This document shows positions 17,075-25,815 of a stretch of 64,000 nt of DNA, in pieces. The notes below the pieces were generated by a model, which saw only the letters and a list, made by a program, of their open reading frames with translations, ran no database searches and was not told the DNA's origin. A program made the translations under genes and the position numbers. This DNA is from JABACD01 sp047639675 (GTDB lineage: Bacteria > Planctomycetota > UBA1135 > GCA-002686595), in the NCBI GenBank assembly GCA_047639675.1, contig JBLIOI010000001.1, positions 1 through 64,000 on the forward strand, read 5' to 3'. Position 1 is the stretch's first letter. Every line of letters starts with the position of its first letter.

Positions 17075-17917
17075 ATGACTGCCATACAACCCGGACTCTT
17101 GGGCGTGGTTCCCTTTCGATTTCAATGCCAGCGCAGCGGCCGATGTTGCACGGGCGGCACGGGGTATGTCTGGGTCGAGCCGGACGAACTCGACGGGCTG
17201 GCGGAAGCTCGTGGCGTGTCGCGCACCGAGTTCGAGCGAACTTTCTTGCGCGAAGTTCCCGATCCGAAGGACGGTCGTTTGCGCCTCTCCTTGCGCGAGG
17301 GATCGGGACATTCCGGTGGCAGTGGTGACGCGTGCGCGTTGCTCGAAGGTCGCAGTCACTGCACGGTCTATCAAGCCCGCCCTCGTCATTGCCAGCAGTA
17401 CCCGTATTGGCCATCTATCCTTGAAGACCCCGTAGCCTTCGAGGCTGCGCGTTCGACTTGCCCGGGAATCGTCCCGTTGCCGGATCCTGAGCGACAGGAG
17501 CTAGCCTTTGAACAGCTCAAGAGCTTGTACGCGGAACTCGATGCGGAGATCAGTTCGCACTCACCTCGTTGCGAGATGAGCGGCTTGTGTTGTCGCTTCG
17601 AGGAAGCTGGGCATCAGCTCTACGCGACTTCTTTAGAGACGGACTTTGCCGCACACGCTCATCCGCAAGCACCTGCGCCTGAAGCTGAAGGGCGTTGCCC
17701 TTATCACGTACGCGGCATGTGTACCGCGCGCGAGGGGCGACCGCTGGGTTGTCGCACGTACTTTTGTGATGAGCGAACAGAGGACGCCTTGCAAGAGGTT
17801 CACGAGAGCTACCTCGGACGAATTCGCGAGATTGAAGCAACTACGGGATACGCCAGTTCTTATGGGCCCTTTCCGGCTCAATTGGCCATGCGCGGAGTGG
17901 GAGAAACGGACTCATGA
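17075..17917 (+). CDS. Duplicated YkgJ-type cysteine-cluster protein
   Basis: A 280-residue cytoplasmic protein of the YkgJ family, which binds zinc or an iron-sulfur cluster through conserved cysteines; the biochemical role is unknown. Two copies of the motif are visible in one chain: CQRSGRCCTGGTG near residue 17, with partners CALLEG...C and CQQYPYW, and CEMSGLCCRFEEAG near residue 165, with CPYHVRGMC and CRTYFCDER. Family members usually have one set. I chose the ATG at 17075; a TTG 9 bases upstream is less likely. Its stop overlaps the start of the peptidase gene. Confidence 0.8.
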   Translation: MTAIQPGLLGVVPFRFQCQRSGRCCTGGTGYVWVEPDELDGLAEARGVSRTEFERTFLREVPDPKDGRLRLSLREGSGHSGGSGDACALLEGRSHCTVYQARPRHCQQYPYWPSILEDPVAFEAARSTCPGIVPLPDPERQELAFEQLKSLYAELDAEISSHSPRCEMSGLCCRFEEAGHQLYATSLETDFAAHAHPQAPAPEAEGRCPYHVRGMCTAREGRPLGCRTYFCDERTEDALQEVHESYLGRIREIEATTGYASSYGPFPAQLAMRGVGETDS

Positions 17918-19125
17918 GGCGCGCAGTGGTTTTCGTTCTGCTCATTGCATTGGCCCTGGTGGGTGGGCTAATTCTTGTGAAGTCCAGCGCAAGGCAAGAA
18001 TTGAAGCAATCCGAGGAAGAGCGCGCGCCAAAGAGTCTGGATGCGCTCCTTCCACAAACTACAGAGCTCGATTCCATTGAGGTGGCGCCAGCTGATCCCA
18101 GTTTAGAGCTTGGTGTTAGCGATGCGTCGAGTGAGTGGGCGGATCAGAACCGCAATGGTATTTTGCTGCTCAACACGGGGCTGATGGAGGAGGCGGTGGC
18201 TGCTTTCGAGAAGTGCCACGCAGGTAATCCACAGGAACCGGTGTTTGGGGGAAACCTCGCTGAAGCCTTGGCAAGGTTGGCGCGATCGATTTACGAAAGT
18301 GGCGAAGAGCCGATTGAGATTCCAATCGGCTATATGGAGCGCGCAGTTAAGCTAGCGCCAGAGAGAGCCGACCTGGTTCGTCTGCTAGAGCGCTGGAAGA
18401 AGACGGCGAAGACCGAAGAAGACTTCTGGACCGACGAAACGCTGCACTTCTTGCTCTCCTACGACGGCAATCGAAGTGATGTGCTCAAGCACGGTTACCT
18501 CGAGATCGAAACGATGCTTGAAACGGCGTATGACGAGCTTGGGTTGGCCCTTAACCATTACCCGGTTGGAGCGGGCGACCCCAAGGTCCGTGTTGTGTTC
18601 TACAAACGCGCGGAGTTTGCTGAGATCACTGGCATCGGGCACTGGGCAGGCGGAGCCTTTGATGGCGTGATTCGTATTCCGCTCGGCGAGTTTGCGAAGC
18701 AGCGCTCAGAACTCAAGCGGATCTTGCGCCATGAACTCGTGCACTTCTTCGTGCGATCGCTAGGAGGCAAGCAGGTGCCCGCTTGGCTCAACGAAGGATT
18801 GGCACAGTGGTTCGAGGAGACATCGCTCACGATCCGCAGCGCGAGGGTCGAGGGCACGAACCAAAGCTTGAAGGGCTTGGAGTTCTTTCCATTGGCCAAG
18901 CTGCGGGGGACGCTCGCGACCATGAAGGACGAGAACGACATTTCGCGAGCCTATGCTCAGTCGCTAGCGTTCGTCGATTACCTCGCCCGGATCTACGGCG
19001 ACTTGGTCCTGTACGAGATGGTGAAAGGTTGCAAAACGGATACGCCGTGCGCGGAGACCTTTCACGCCCGCATGGGCGTCCTCTTTGAGCCGACTCTCGG
19101 AGACTTACACGAGAGCCTGAAGTAG
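17914..19125 (+). CDS. Membrane-anchored gluzincin metallopeptidase (MA-like) with TPR region
   Basis: A 403-residue protein with an N-terminal membrane anchor (about residues 4-22), a TPR-like helical region (about 70-155) and a C-terminal zinc peptidase domain. The zinc motif HELVH lies in ILRHELVHFFVRS, and the downstream glutamate in WLNEGLAQWFE gives the gluzincin pattern of the peptidase MA-like family. It should act in the periplasm; substrates are unknown. The ATG overlaps the stop of the cysteine-cluster gene. Similar TPR-peptidase fusions are common in planctomycetes and deltaproteobacteria. Confidence 0.82.
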   Translation: MRRAVVFVLLIALALVGGLILVKSSARQELKQSEEERAPKSLDALLPQTTELDSIEVAPADPSLELGVSDASSEWADQNRNGILLLNTGLMEEAVAAFEKCHAGNPQEPVFGGNLAEALARLARSIYESGEEPIEIPIGYMERAVKLAPERADLVRLLERWKKTAKTEEDFWTDETLHFLLSYDGNRSDVLKHGYLEIETMLETAYDELGLALNHYPVGAGDPKVRVVFYKRAEFAEITGIGHWAGGAFDGVIRIPLGEFAKQRSELKRILRHELVHFFVRSLGGKQVPAWLNEGLAQWFEETSLTIRSARVEGTNQSLKGLEFFPLAKLRGTLATMKDENDISRAYAQSLAFVDYLARIYGDLVLYEMVKGCKTDTPCAETFHARMGVLFEPTLGDLHESLK

Positions 19126-19154
19126 CGCGCCATTAGCCGTCCCTGGTGAGGTGG

Positions 19155-19250
19155 CTAGACCTGCGAGTAGCGCTTGTAAGAGATCAAGACGAGCACCACT
19201 TCTACGGACCAAAGTCCGAGTAGGGCGGCGAATCCGAATAGGTAGTCCAT
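19155..19250 (-). CDS. Putative 31-residue single-helix membrane protein
   Basis: A short frame (start MDYLFGFAALLG, end ISYKRYSQV) encodes one hydrophobic helix with aromatic residues at one edge and a positive Lys/Arg-containing end, the usual shape of a bacterial small membrane protein. GAGA lies about 9 bases before the ATG. The frame remains open upstream to about 19310 but has no other start. It sits in the gap between the peptidase gene and radC on the opposite strand. No family is recognised, and chance cannot be excluded for so short a frame. Confidence 0.4.
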   Translation of the reverse strand: MDYLFGFAALLGLWSVEVVLVLISYKRYSQV

Positions 19251-19692
19251 GCGATCGATCTCGTTGCTGACGGGGTGAGCGTAGATTGGCTTCCACCTAT
19301 TGATTCGGAATGCTTAGGCCGAGGAACAGGGGTAAGTCCCGAGATTCCCAATTCAGGTCGGGGAAATGATTTGTGACTAACTCGCCCAAGATTGAGCGTT
19401 CGTGGCCCGTGGCAGGGCCCACATCACTCCCATAGCATCCTCCGCTCCTCCCCAAGTTCTTTAACACTCCCTGAATCCAGCGATTTGACAGCCATTGAGA
19501 GCCTCGTTCAGCAGCAGTGATCAGCGCGTGTGAGCAAGAGCCGTTATTCCACCGGCTGCTAGGGGCGAAGCACAGGCCCTTCGGGCGGATTCCTGCGTCT
19601 TGGGGGGTGACCCATTACCATGGCGATCGTCTTCTCTGGTGTCCACGCCCCTTGCGAGGTCTCTTTCCTGCCCTACCCCGCACAAAATTCGA
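19251..19692. other. Intergenic region upstream of radC
   Basis: About 440 bases without a gene I can support. It should hold the promoters for radC and for the candidate small membrane protein. I see no clear promoter, repeat or RNA structure. Confidence 0.4.
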
Positions 19693-20313
19693 GTGGTCAC
19701 AACACAGAAACAGAACAGCACGCAAACCATCGAGATGATCGGGGCTGTGTTGGGCGCAAGTTCGGAATCCATGGACCGCATCCAATCCTCCCTCGGTCGC
19801 CTCGGGCTGGTGGTCTTCGCACGCGCGTCGGCTACGACTCTCGTCCATGAAACCGGCTTGTCATTTGCCGAGTGCGAGCGCCTCTGCACGATTTTTGAGC
19901 TTGGGCGGACGGTGGAGGAAACTCTCTTTGAGGTGGGTGAGAATGTGGGGTCTCCGGCCAATGTCTATCGAATGATGGCGCCCAAGCTACGCGGTCTGAA
20001 AAAAGAGACCTTCTATGTGCTGCACTTGGATGGCCGCCATCGCTTGACCCAGGCCGAGCGCGTTTCAGAGGGGACCTTGACGACCTCCCTTGTCCATCCG
20101 CGCGAAGTCTTCTCGGGCGCCATTCGAGAGAGTGCTGCCGCCATTATCGCAGTTCACAATCACCCCTCGGGCAATCCCGAGCCGTCGCCGGAGGATTTTG
20201 AGGTCACCCGCCGCCTGGCACGTTGCGGGCGGGTGATCGGAATTCCTCTGCTTGACCATGTGGTGATCGGCCATGGTGCTCATGTGTCGATCCGCGCGCG
20301 GATCGAATTCTAG
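19693..20313 (+). CDS. radC: RadC-like JAB/MPN domain protein
   Basis: A member of the RadC/UPF0758 family: an N-terminal helix-hairpin-helix-like part (about residues 14-80, ending FELGR) and a JAMM-type metal-binding domain with the hallmark HNHPSGNPEPSPED (about residue 155) followed by LLDHVVIG. Despite its name the function in DNA repair is unproven; the fold suggests metal-dependent peptidase or nuclease activity. The start is uncertain. I use the GTG at 19693 so that the first helix is complete; the ATG at 19735 would trim it and the frame itself extends back to 19600. Stand-alone gene. Confidence 0.85.
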   Translation: MVTTQKQNSTQTIEMIGAVLGASSESMDRIQSSLGRLGLVVFARASATTLVHETGLSFAECERLCTIFELGRTVEETLFEVGENVGSPANVYRMMAPKLRGLKKETFYVLHLDGRHRLTQAERVSEGTLTTSLVHPREVFSGAIRESAAAIIAVHNHPSGNPEPSPEDFEVTRRLARCGRVIGIPLLDHVVIGHGAHVSIRARIEF

Positions 20314-20963
20314 TCACCCGCTTCTGGGCAGTCTCTGAAAGATTTTGCGGGTAGAGTGCTCAGTCTCGGCGCCAGGACCTCTTTAGAGGATGGGGGATTG
20401 ACCGGGTCGGGTCGTGGGGGTAGCCATCTACCAACGCGGGACGCCCGGTCATCTCCACTAGGCAAGAGTCGCGTACCGGAGCCGGAGCTCGGACGGTGCC
20501 GAAATTGCGAAAAGGGTCCTTATCGAGCAATCGTTGAAATTCGTCAAAAGCAAACTGTGCCCGTGCCTGGGAATGCGACCAGGCTCAAAAGAGCCGGAAT
20601 TGCTGTCCTTTACAAAGACCGCCTCCGCTTTCTTACATAGGCGCGGGACCGACTCGCGCTTTTCTTTGAGGTTTCTGCACCCGCGGCAGGGTCAGCCTCG
20701 GAATCGTTCAGCGGAGAGGAACAGCTTGATAGCACCATCCGGTGTCCCTGAGCCGGCGGCGGAATCCGCTCTCCTATCCGTGAATTTATGTACCAAGTCG
20801 TAAAACCATCTCAGATTACCGGCTCGAATGAGCCACGAGTCCCCACAGGTTCGTGGCAGAAGTGCACAATGCAATGTTCTAAGGAGTCGCTGATATCACT
20901 GGCGATTCAAGAAGGAGCTGCTGCCCACACCGCGGGCGGCCTTGGAGAGAATAAGACAGCTAA
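20314..20963. other. Intergenic region before the Tad pilus operon
   Basis: 650 bases with no defensible gene. The small open frames in it lack domains, signals and start sites. An acccgc/gcgggt pair shortly after radC (around 20317-20353) could form a weak hairpin. The promoter of the Tad operon is expected here, but I cannot pick it out. Confidence 0.4.
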
Positions 20964-23300
20964 ATGAGTATCCGACTCGATGATTGGATCAAGGTCGCTG
21001 CGGGCTCTTCCGCGGACTTTGGTACCTCGCCGCAAGCGAATCGCCCGGTCACTGCGCGCCGTGTGGGCCAGGTTTTTCGCCAATGGCAAATGTGGGCCTT
21101 ACAGCATCCGCGGAAGAACCGCATGTTGACCTCAGGACTATTCGTCATCGTGCTATCCAGCTTGGCGGTCGCCGCGTGGAAGACCACGCCGGAGCCGAAG
21201 GTGAGTGGCCTCCTGTTGGCGGTTTCCGAGCTCGGTGCCGAGCCCGAGCTCGCACCCGATCCCGCACGCACTTACATCTCACCGGGCAGTGGTGTTCTGC
21301 AGGGGGAGGCGATCTCAGTGCGTGTCAATACCCACAAGCGCATTCAGCTCGACCACGATCTGGAGCGCGTCGCCATCGGCTCGCCGGATATTCTTGACGT
21401 CACGACGCTGAACTCGCGCGAATTGCTCGCGCTTGGCATGAAGCCTGGCCAGACCTCGATCATCGTTTGGTACGCAAACGGCGACATCGAACAACTCGAC
21501 GTGACCGTTACGTCGGACCTCAGTTTGCTGGAACGTACCCTGTCAGCGATTCATCCGAGCCTGCGAGTTGAGAAGGCTCCGGGTCGTGAAGTGCTGGTCT
21601 TGACCGGTCGCGTACCGCGCGCAATTTTCTCGCGTCGGGCGGAAGATGTGGTGACCGCTTGGGTTCAGGGCGGTTCGCCGGAGAATGAGCTCTTAGTTGG
21701 CAAAGCCGCTGCGGATGTGGAACACGCGCAAAGCTCAGCTGGTGTGGGCGGGAACCGTCGTAGCAAAGGTTCCGTGATCAACTTGGTTCAAGTCGAAGGC
21801 TTGCCCGAGTACGGCCAAGCCATTCCGGCTGAAGAACAAATCCTTGAAGTGATCAAGACGATCGGCGGAGACAAAGTGACGGTTCGTCGCATCCAAAAGG
21901 GCGCGCACCCTAACGACAGCTCTGACATCCTTGTGCTCGAAGGCGAAGTTCATGACCAAGTCATACTCTCGCGCGTTCTGAGCCTAGCCTACAAGATCTT
22001 CGTCGGTAATGTAGAGGGCCCTGACGTTACCCTGACTGACGGCGTGACCGGCACAACTCGCGTCTTTGACGGAACTCAGTTGGCGATCGGCGATGACATC
22101 AAAGTCATAGCAGATGAGGCCGGAGCCTTGTACTCCACGGGGGCTGACAGCCAACAGAGCCAAAACCTTCTCAATGCCTTTGGTCAAGGCGGAGCGGGCG
22201 CTGGTGGTGGCCAAAGCGGTTTGACTGGCGGTTCGCTCGATAATCATGTCGATGCAAACATCGGACGGGCATCGGCTATTGAGTTGGCTGGAGGTCGAAT
22301 CTTGTCCTTCATCAATGTGGCTGATTTACCCCAAGTGCGCATCGATATCCGCGTCTATGAGGTCAATCGCACGAAACTCCTGAGCTATAAGTCAGACTTG
22401 GGTGTGATCACCTCCGACTTCACTCAGGGTGGCTTGAACCCGGCCGGTGCTGCTTCGACCTTGCAAGGACCATCTGCAGCGCGGGTTGGAGCTGGGGGTG
22501 AAGACATCCAAAATGTGTTCGGCTTCCTGCAAGGAACACTGACAAATCAACTTCAGCTAAGCGGCTCCAATTGGGCGATCGACTCGCTCTTCAGCTTCCT
22601 CGAACAACAGGACGTAGCTCGCAGCATGGCCAACCCGACCTTGTCGGTACTGTCCGGCGAAACCGCTCTGTTCGAAGTCGGGGGACGCGTTCCGATTGAC
22701 CAATCATTCGGAACTCAGGTCGGAATCCAGGGTGTCTTCAACTCGACAACTTTCATCGAGTTCGGAGTCAAGCTAGCCGTGCGACCGTTGGTTGGCGAGG
22801 AAGACTACATCACGATCGATTTCGCTCCTGAGATCATCACTCCCGACGCGGTGCTCACCCAAGCATTGGTCGAAGCTACCGGGTCGAACCCGACGACCTT
22901 CGCCTTCGAGAGCCGCTTGCTCAAGACGAGTTCGCGTTTGCTCGATGGGCAAACGATGCTCGTGGGCGGCTTGCAGCAAACGCAACGCGCGGATCAAGAT
23001 GACAACTCACCGTGGCTCAGCGATATCCCGCTGCTCGGCCTTTTGTTTCAAGGATTCGACTACTCAGACGATGACTTAGAGGTCGTGATCATGATTCGGC
23101 CCACGATTGTGCGTGACCCCTTGCCAGACGCGGCTATGTGGATCTACCCCGACACCATGGAGTTGATTGAGGGTGTGCTACCCGAGCGGCCGCCCGTTGA
23201 ACTAGAAGAGAAGAGTGAATTCTCTGACGATGAAGGGCAAGGCTCTGGCGAATTCCAGAACCAGTCGACGGACAGCACGACGACGGGGGCAGCACAGTGA
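20964..23300 (+). CDS. cpaC: Tad pilus secretin (CpaC/RcpA family)
   Basis: Forms the outer-membrane channel through which the Flp pilus leaves the cell. The 778-residue protein has an unusual start: about 50 cytoplasmic residues followed by a membrane helix (about 53-71) in place of a cleavable signal. Then come a pilus/secretin N-terminal domain (about 105-175, LGMKPGQTSIIVWYANGDIEQLDV), BON/N1-like regions and the secretin core (about 540-720) with ANPTLSVLSGETALFEVGGRVP and LDGQTMLVGGL. The tail after MIRPTIVRDP is acidic and low-complexity. First gene of the Tad operon; its stop overlaps the GTG start of the lipoprotein gene. Confidence 0.92.
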   Translation: MSIRLDDWIKVAAGSSADFGTSPQANRPVTARRVGQVFRQWQMWALQHPRKNRMLTSGLFVIVLSSLAVAAWKTTPEPKVSGLLLAVSELGAEPELAPDPARTYISPGSGVLQGEAISVRVNTHKRIQLDHDLERVAIGSPDILDVTTLNSRELLALGMKPGQTSIIVWYANGDIEQLDVTVTSDLSLLERTLSAIHPSLRVEKAPGREVLVLTGRVPRAIFSRRAEDVVTAWVQGGSPENELLVGKAAADVEHAQSSAGVGGNRRSKGSVINLVQVEGLPEYGQAIPAEEQILEVIKTIGGDKVTVRRIQKGAHPNDSSDILVLEGEVHDQVILSRVLSLAYKIFVGNVEGPDVTLTDGVTGTTRVFDGTQLAIGDDIKVIADEAGALYSTGADSQQSQNLLNAFGQGGAGAGGGQSGLTGGSLDNHVDANIGRASAIELAGGRILSFINVADLPQVRIDIRVYEVNRTKLLSYKSDLGVITSDFTQGGLNPAGAASTLQGPSAARVGAGGEDIQNVFGFLQGTLTNQLQLSGSNWAIDSLFSFLEQQDVARSMANPTLSVLSGETALFEVGGRVPIDQSFGTQVGIQGVFNSTTFIEFGVKLAVRPLVGEEDYITIDFAPEIITPDAVLTQALVEATGSNPTTFAFESRLLKTSSRLLDGQTMLVGGLQQTQRADQDDNSPWLSDIPLLGLLFQGFDYSDDDLEVVIMIRPTIVRDPLPDAAMWIYPDTMELIEGVLPERPPVELEEKSEFSDDEGQGSGEFQNQSTDSTTTGAAQ

Positions 23301-24037
23301 GTTTCATTAGCACAAACTTACGGCGTTGCGTTTTCGCGTCCGGTGTAGCCTTGGCGATTGCGCTTGGTTCATGTCAATCTCCGAAGCCCGGTTATCGTCA
23401 CGAGGGCGAGTCCGCAGATCAGCAATTGCTTAACTTGGTGGATCGCCTCAAGCGCTATTCGGACCCGGCAGCGCAGAGTGCTGATAGTGACCGCAAGGAC
23501 CAGGGGGCAGTTGATGTTGGAAGTATCGAGAACGAGCTGCGCCGTTTGAACTTGGAATTCCCGAGTCACGCTCCGACGCTCTTCGTGCTGGCGAACTTGA
23601 CAATGGAGCGAGGGCGCAAGGAGCGCTCCGCCGCCTACCTGGACGATCTCTTTGCGATCCAACTGATCAATCCTGAAGCCGGATTGTTACGCAGCAAGAT
23701 TGCGATCATGGAAGGCAACTTGAATGCGGCGAGCCGTGTACTAGTGCAACAAGTGCGCTACACGCCAGATCATCCCGGACTTCGTGAGGCTCTAGCTAGC
23801 GTCCATTTCATGGCGGGACGCCTGGAAGAAGCCCGGGAAGAGTTGGACATGGCAGAGCGCCTTGGGGCACCCATTTGGCGCGTCGCATTCAACTACGGAT
23901 TGATCGAAGAGGCCGCTGACGCCCCTGAGCGGGCGGTTTTCTACTTTGGCAAGTCCCTGGAGCACAAACCTGACTTTGCGCCTGCGCGCTCCAGAAGGAC
24001 TGGATTGCTCGCTAAGTATGGGGATTTGATACGATGA
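23297..24037 (+). CDS. tadD: TadD-like TPR lipoprotein
   Basis: A 246-residue lipoprotein: an N-terminal hydrophobic signal ends at a lipobox-type cysteine (IALGSCQS, about residue 27). The rest is helical, with TPR-like units (LRRLNLEFPSHAPTLFVLANLTME, REALASVHFMAGRLEEAREELDMAE, ERAVFYFGKSLEHKPDFAPA). In Tad systems TadD is the lipoprotein that helps the secretin reach and assemble in the outer membrane. GTG start overlapping the secretin stop (GTGA), hence coupled. Next comes a 334-base gap before the pilin gene. Confidence 0.82.
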   Translation: MSFISTNLRRCVFASGVALAIALGSCQSPKPGYRHEGESADQQLLNLVDRLKRYSDPAAQSADSDRKDQGAVDVGSIENELRRLNLEFPSHAPTLFVLANLTMERGRKERSAAYLDDLFAIQLINPEAGLLRSKIAIMEGNLNAASRVLVQQVRYTPDHPGLREALASVHFMAGRLEEAREELDMAERLGAPIWRVAFNYGLIEEAADAPERAVFYFGKSLEHKPDFAPARSRRTGLLAKYGDLIR

Positions 24038-24371
24038 CGCAAAGTATTCCGACCCCTCATTATCTACCGATGTTGGGTTCTTGGGTGCCTTCACCCGAGG
24101 GTGTGGGGCGCAGCGCCCAGAAGGTACCGGCCGAAGCTCATCGAAATACCAATACAGAACCTGGTCGCAGAGAGATAGACGCGACCAGGACCAGAACACC
24201 CATCTCCAAAGGAGGAGAAGGGTCGTGGGTTCTCCCTCCCGAGAGCTCACAAAGAGGCGCGTTTTCGAGCGCACTTCACCTGCAGGCAAGACGCAGTCGC
24301 AACGTGGCGAATGCACCGAGCCCGCATGTCTTCAGTAGGACCCACCAGATGCCCCTTCTAACGGGGGGCGA
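24038..24371 (+). promoter_or_regulatory. Leader region upstream of the Flp pilin gene with two stem-loops
   Basis: The only long gap in the front part of the Tad operon. It contains a perfect 9-bp inverted repeat (24160-24168 with 24181-24189, 12-base loop) and a second imperfect stem (24211-24219 with 24230-24239). An open frame of 113 codons beginning at 24034 (ATGA overlap) runs through it, but its product has no family, signal or hydrophobic segment, so I treat it as noncoding. Flp pilins usually need far more product than other Tad genes, so a separate promoter or mRNA-stabilising leader is expected here. Confidence 0.45.
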
Positions 24372-24707
24372 ATGACCATGAAACTCATCAAAAAGCAGAA
24401 TCTAAACAAGAAAAAGCGCGGTGCAGCCCTCGTCGAGTACGGCCTCTTGGTCGCCGGCGTTGCACTTACCACTGCTGTTGCCGTCTCGATGCTTGGCCAC
24501 AAGACCAACGACTTGCTTGGCACGGTCGCTGGCGCTTTGCCCAGCAGCAACGAAGCTGACACCGGCGCTATTCAAAGTGGCCGTTTGTTCGCTACCCAGA
24601 GTAATGGTGGGGTGATCACACTCGACATCGGCAACGAGGATTACAACACGACGGACGAGATCTTCGGCCAAGGCGCTGGCAACCTCATTTTCGATCCGAC
24701 GCAGTAG
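24372..24707 (+). CDS. flp: Flp/Fap-type major pilin, long form
   Basis: The structural pilin of the Tad pilus. The basic leader (MTMKLIKKQNLNKKKRG) is followed by the Flp signature AALVEYGLLVAGVAL; prepilin peptidase would cut after the Gly. Mature Flp pilins usually have about 50-60 residues, but this one has about 94: after the single hydrophobic helix comes a polar domain of about 65 residues (from LPSSNEADTG to the end) with Asp, Gly and Asn. The start may be the ATG at 24372 or that at 24378. No prepilin peptidase gene (TadV/CpaA) is present in the window. Confidence 0.9.
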   Translation: MTMKLIKKQNLNKKKRGAALVEYGLLVAGVALTTAVAVSMLGHKTNDLLGTVAGALPSSNEADTGAIQSGRLFATQSNGGVITLDIGNEDYNTTDEIFGQGAGNLIFDPTQ

Positions 24708-24821
24708 GATAGGAATCGACTGCGACCATTGATCAGGGCTGTAACTTTCGAGACTACATCTTGTTCTCCATAAGTTGTTTGCTCGATTCAGACCATCCTT
24801 TCTAGTCGCGACCAAGAAGAC

Positions 24822-25745
24822 ATGCAGACTCGACACGACACAATTGGCCAACCACGAACGCGGGGCGCGCGCCCGCGGAGAGGCTCCGTGTTGGTCGAGT
24901 TTGCGATGGTCTCCTTCTTGTTGTACCTGCTGCTTGTGGTTTTGCTCGACTTCGGTAGAGCGACATTGGCAGCACAGACCATTCAAGATGCATCTACGGT
25001 TCTTGCCAATGAATTGGCTCGCGCACCACTGCCTGCGACCATGACCTTCGAAGAGGCTATGGCTGATGACTACGTCAACAGCGTGATCTACGATCCGAAT
25101 TCGCTTGTGATGTCTTTTGGTGCTGGCGCAACATCGCAAGAAATTGATTTGGCCTTCGCTGCACTTCCGATCGTGAACCAAATGCTTCGGCCTTTAATGT
25201 ATCGCGAAGAATCGGACAGTGGGGGCGTGCTCTATCGCTACCCCGGCGCGTTGGTGGCATCCCCAGATGGGTTGACTGTCTTTGTTCCCAAGGTCGTGGA
25301 TCGGGATTGGTCGGGACAGCAGACCGGGGGCTTTGAGACGATCGTTTTTCGTCCCGTGATGGAGGAGATTCATGATCCCGCCATAGCACCCAACGGGCAC
25401 TTTGCAATCAACTCAGGGAGCTCCTTGGCTGGGTTTGTGAACCTGCGCTGCAACTATCCCTACCAAGCTGCCGCGATGACCGCCAATCATCCAGACGAAG
25501 GCGTCTTTGGTCCGCTGCACGCGGTCCAAGCTAGTGACGCAGCAGTTCAAATCGCCCCAGGCGGCGAACTTCCCAGCGGATATTCCCTAGTCGCCGCCGG
25601 TGCCAGCGAGATTGGCAGCCCTTATGCCGGTCAATTCGGATTGGGCTTTCACTGGGTCGGCACGAAAAAGGTGCGGCCCTTCCGAAAGTTGCTATCTGTT
25701 CAAGCTGCCGCGCGCCGCGAAGTCATCGTGCCCGCGCCAAAGTAA
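24822..25745 (+). CDS. tadE: TadE-like pseudopilin
   Basis: A 307-residue protein with a short basic leader and the TadE-type start RGSVLVEFAMVSFLLYLLLVVLLDFGR (hydrophobic helix about 22-45), followed by a large extracytoplasmic part. TadE and TadF are minor pseudopilins that start or cap Flp pilus assembly. The extracytoplasmic part is longer than in most TadE proteins, and I recognise no further domain in it. ATG start at 24822, about 115 bases after the pilin gene, 70 bases before cpaB. Confidence 0.8.
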   Translation: MQTRHDTIGQPRTRGARPRRGSVLVEFAMVSFLLYLLLVVLLDFGRATLAAQTIQDASTVLANELARAPLPATMTFEEAMADDYVNSVIYDPNSLVMSFGAGATSQEIDLAFAALPIVNQMLRPLMYREESDSGGVLYRYPGALVASPDGLTVFVPKVVDRDWSGQQTGGFETIVFRPVMEEIHDPAIAPNGHFAINSGSSLAGFVNLRCNYPYQAAAMTANHPDEGVFGPLHAVQASDAAVQIAPGGELPSGYSLVAAGASEIGSPYAGQFGLGFHWVGTKKVRPFRKLLSVQAAARREVIVPAPK

Positions 25746-25815
25746 AACAATCAATTCTGTATCTGGCTTCTGCCTACTCCTTCTCTGCTCCTAACTGCAA
25801 TCCAAACTTCTAGTC

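Noticed and set aside
20356..20640. 94-codon frame upstream of the Tad operon
   Set aside because: Low-complexity Arg/Gly/Ser-rich product without start context.
24034..24375. 113-codon frame overlapping the tadD stop and the pilin start
   Set aside because: The ATGA overlap is attractive, but the product has no hydrophobic segment, domain or prepilin motif, and the region holds stem-loops; treated as leader.
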